Assembly: GCA_041477815.1 (NCBI GenBank)
Contig: JBGOUV010000374.1
Coordinates: forward strand, 1 to 6,983
Source of the DNA: JBGOUV01 sp041477815
GTDB lineage: Bacteria > Acidobacteriota > Terriglobia > Bryobacterales > JACQDG01
Direction: 5' to 3'
DNA: 6,983 bases
Under the pieces are notes generated by a model. It saw nothing but the letters and a program-made list of their open reading frames with translations, was not told the DNA's origin and did no database searches. Below are positions 4,909 through 6,983 of the stretch, piece by piece. A program made the translations under genes and the position numbers. The stretch's first letter is position 1. Every line of letters starts with the position of its first letter.

Positions 4909-6983
4909 TCAGAAGTGGAACTTGATGGCCACCTGCATCTCGCGGGGACCGCGGCCGCCCGCATAGTTATCAATCACCCCGAAGTTGCTCGCGCCGTACG
5001 ACATATGCGGCGTGGCGAAGGTGGCCGTGTTGGTCAGGTTGAACGCTTCCAGCCGGAGCTGGATATAGCGGTTCTCGCTGAACGAGACGTTCTTGAACAG
5101 AGCCAGGTCGGCATTGCGAATTCCCGGGCTGCGGTAGTTGGGCAGGGTGCGGGGCGCGGTGCCGAAGGTGTCCGGAGCGGGCCGGGAGAAGGCCGCCTCG
5201 TTGAAGTAGCGGCCGAGCCGGTCCTTCACCGAGCCGGGCAGTCGCGGATCGCCGATCAGGTTCGGCCGCTGCGTGCCTTCCCACAGCACGGCGCCCTGCA
5301 GGGGAACCTCCCGGAACTGGGAGCCGCTGTTAAGCGGAAAGCCGGAGCTGAAGGTCAGGATGCCGGCCACTTCCCAGCCGCCGGCCACCATGTCCAGTCC
5401 GCGACTCCAGCCGCTGCCGATCCACTTCCCCTTGCCGAGGGGCAGTTGGTAGGAGAAGCTTCCCACCAGCCGCTGGGGAATATCCTGGGCGGAAAGAGAG
5501 CGCTCCAGGCGCAGGTCGAAAGGATTCTGCACGTCGGTGACGCCACCCAGCCAGCCCACGTTGCCGTCGGAGAACGAGGAGTCGTCGATCATCTTGGAGA
5601 TGGTGTAGTGGGTGGCAAAACTGAGGCCGTGGGAGAACCGCCGCTCAAACTGAACCTGCAAAGAATGGTAGTTGGAGTTGGCGATGTTGAGCGCGGAGCC
5701 GCTGACGCCGCCGGCGTATTGCGGATAAGGCCGCAGCAGCGTGTTCCGGGTAACGGTCTGCTCGCTCAGACGCGAAAGCCGGTTGGTCACCACGCCGAAA
5801 AACGGGTTGGGCACGCGCTCGTTCAGGCTCGTTCGGCCCAGCCCCCACTGCCCGGGATCGAGCCGGTTGCGGTTCGTCACCCCGCCACCGAAATACAGAT
5901 GCGTCCCCTTGCTGCCCGAGTAGTTCACCTGCACGACCGAGCTTCCCGACAGGGCCCGCTGTATCGAGAAGTTCCATTGTTGGTACTGCGGGTTCTGGTT
6001 GGGCAGCGAGTCGGTGCCGATGCCCAGCCCCAGGAAGGTGGCGGCGCCATCGGCACGGCCCGGCGGGATGGTCAAGCCTTCCGGATACGGGTTGCTGAGG
6101 CTGCCAAACTGGGTCAGGCCGCCGTCCCGGCTGGGTTCGATATTGGAGCCGGTCTGAAAACCAGAGCCGGTGTGGCCCTTCAGCGTCGCCCGCGACAGAG
6201 AGTAGAAAATGCCATAGCCGGCGCGAAGGGAGGTCTTGTCGTTGAGCGCGTAAGCCAGTCCTACCCGGGGCTGGATATTGTTGTAGTCGCCGTCGACGGG
6301 CCGCCGGCGGTTCTCGTCGGTGAATTGAAACTGCCCGCGGAGGTCGCCGCAGGCGGGGCAGGCGGAGGCGGCGACGCGGCCGGCAATGGGCGAGGGCGCG
6401 TCGAAATCGAAGAAGCTATAGCGGTTGTAGCGCTCCGTGCGGGGAACGTCTAAGTCGTAGCGCAGGCCAAGGTCCACGGTGAGGCGCCGGGTCAGTTTCC
6501 ACTCATCCTGGGCGTAGAAGCCGTAATACTGGGAGGCCGAGGCCGACCACGGGTCCAGATGATACTGGCCCCCGCTCACCCAGCCGATCAGCATGGAGGC
6601 GATGGCATTGCCCTGGAACGAATCGCTGCGATTGGGATCCTCGTTGGTGGTAGCGCGATTGAAGCTGAACTGCCCCTGCGGATAGCCGGGTTGCAGGTAA
6701 TTCAAGCGCATGAGGCGCGCTTCGGCGCCGGTCTTCAAGGTATGAGCGCCGAAGATCTTGGTGACGCTGCCGGTGACGCTGTTGACATCATCGCCGCGGC
6801 CGATGCGGCCATAGCCCACTTGCCCGGTCTCCTGATACCCCTCGGGCGAGAACGTGGGGTGCTGCCTGAGTCCGGAGGTCAAATACAGGCTGGGCAGGCC
6901 CAGCGAAGTCGGATCGAACCCGTCGCTCTTGGGAACGGTCTGGGCGCGCTGCCGCAGCACGCCGTACCGCAGGGTGAGCAGCG
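4909..6983 (-). CDS. Oar-like TonB-dependent-receptor-type outer-membrane protein, partial (N-terminus beyond right edge)
   Basis: The visible 690 residues are the C-terminal barrel of an Oar-like protein. Complete members in Acidobacteriota are usually about 1100-1200 residues, with signal peptide, carboxypeptidase-regulatory-like domain, plug and barrel, so roughly the first 400-500 residues are missing. Family-typical segments, in order, are LTLRYG at the cut edge, SDGFDPTSLGLPS, HTLKTGAEARL, FYAQDEWKLTRRLTVDLGLR, RTERYNRYSFFDFDAPSP, YNNIQPRVGLAYALNDKTSL, GYGIFYS, QWNFSIQRAL, VQVNYSGSKGTHLY, NYHSLQVQFERRFSHGLSFA, YTISKMIDD, GGWEVAGILTFSSGFPLN, RLEAFNLTNTATF, and a C-terminus ending in phenylalanine (KFHF), the usual outer-membrane insertion signal. 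The substrate is unknown; polymer or carbohydrate uptake is often proposed for this expanded group. The GTG at 6960 is internal, because the same frame continues with family-like sequence to the edge. The gene ends in TGA at 4909-4911. A CPAC motif lies in a loop (6349-6360). Confidence 0.92.
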   Translation of the reverse strand, partial: LLTLRYGVLRQRAQTVPKSDGFDPTSLGLPSLYLTSGLRQHPTFSPEGYQETGQVGYGRIGRGDDVNSVTGSVTKIFGAHTLKTGAEARLMRLNYLQPGYPQGQFSFNRATTNEDPNRSDSFQGNAIASMLIGWVSGGQYHLDPWSASASQYYGFYAQDEWKLTRRLTVDLGLRYDLDVPRTERYNRYSFFDFDAPSPIAGRVAASACPACGDLRGQFQFTDENRRRPVDGDYNNIQPRVGLAYALNDKTSLRAGYGIFYSLSRATLKGHTGSGFQTGSNIEPSRDGGLTQFGSLSNPYPEGLTIPPGRADGAATFLGLGIGTDSLPNQNPQYQQWNFSIQRALSGSSVVQVNYSGSKGTHLYFGGGVTNRNRLDPGQWGLGRTSLNERVPNPFFGVVTNRLSRLSEQTVTRNTLLRPYPQYAGGVSGSALNIANSNYHSLQVQFERRFSHGLSFATHYTISKMIDDSSFSDGNVGWLGGVTDVQNPFDLRLERSLSAQDIPQRLVGSFSYQLPLGKGKWIGSGWSRGLDMVAGGWEVAGILTFSSGFPLNSGSQFREVPLQGAVLWEGTQRPNLIGDPRLPGSVKDRLGRYFNEAAFSRPAPDTFGTAPRTLPNYRSPGIRNADLALFKNVSFSENRYIQLRLEAFNLTNTATFATPHMSYGASNFGVIDNYAGGRGPREMQVAIKFHF

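Noticed and set aside
4915..6453. 512-codon open frame on the plus strand opposite the Oar-like gene
   Set aside because: The opposite frame is a strongly supported outer-membrane protein. The antisense translation is low-complexity G/A/V/R-rich and resembles no family.

Overview
The window looks like chromosomal DNA from an Acidobacteriota bacterium, probably the Solibacter/Bryobacter side of the phylum. The strongest clue is the long minus-strand gene at the right end. It encodes an Oar-like, TonB-dependent-receptor-type outer-membrane protein whose barrel sequence closely matches the type expanded in Solibacter-like genomes. The GC-rich sequence and the small uncharacterised proteins fit the same origin. 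This assignment rests on recalled family resemblance, not on a database search.

Layout: (1) 1-371, minus strand: a type II toxin-antitoxin pair, made of a DUF104/AF2212-like antitoxin and a MazF/PemK endoribonuclease that runs off the left edge. Its TTG start overlaps the antitoxin stop. (2) 372-538: a divergent intergenic region with a near-consensus sigma-70 promoter for the next gene. (3) 539-3228, plus strand: a two-gene unit. The first gene is a siroheme/[4Fe-4S] ferredoxin-type nitrite/sulfite reductase with an unusual helical C-terminal extension. The second is a 186-residue protein of unknown function whose start codon overlaps the reductase stop codon. (4) 3291-3898, plus strand: two small uncharacterised genes, the second with an N-terminal CPCC metal-site-like motif and a charged helical body. 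(5) 3895-4356, minus strand: an exported DUF411 protein (thioredoxin-like, probable copper or thiol role), overlapping the previous gene tail to tail by 4 bp. (6) 4357-4908: about 550 bp without a convincing gene, containing a 12-bp perfect inverted repeat and a possible alternative-pairing leader for the DUF411 gene. (7) 4909-6983, minus strand: the C-terminal 690 residues of the Oar-like outer-membrane protein.

The clearest functional unit is the reductase and its translationally coupled partner, most likely for assimilatory reduction of sulfite and/or nitrite using ferredoxin electrons. The other genes look like independent neighbours. Points worth a second look are cysteines in the normally cluster-free half of the reductase that mirror its Fe-S motif, the C-terminal extension with its unknown partner, the structured region upstream of DUF411, and -10-like boxes 5-7 nt before several start codons, which suggest leaderless transcripts. 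No mobile element, CRISPR array, tRNA or rRNA was seen.
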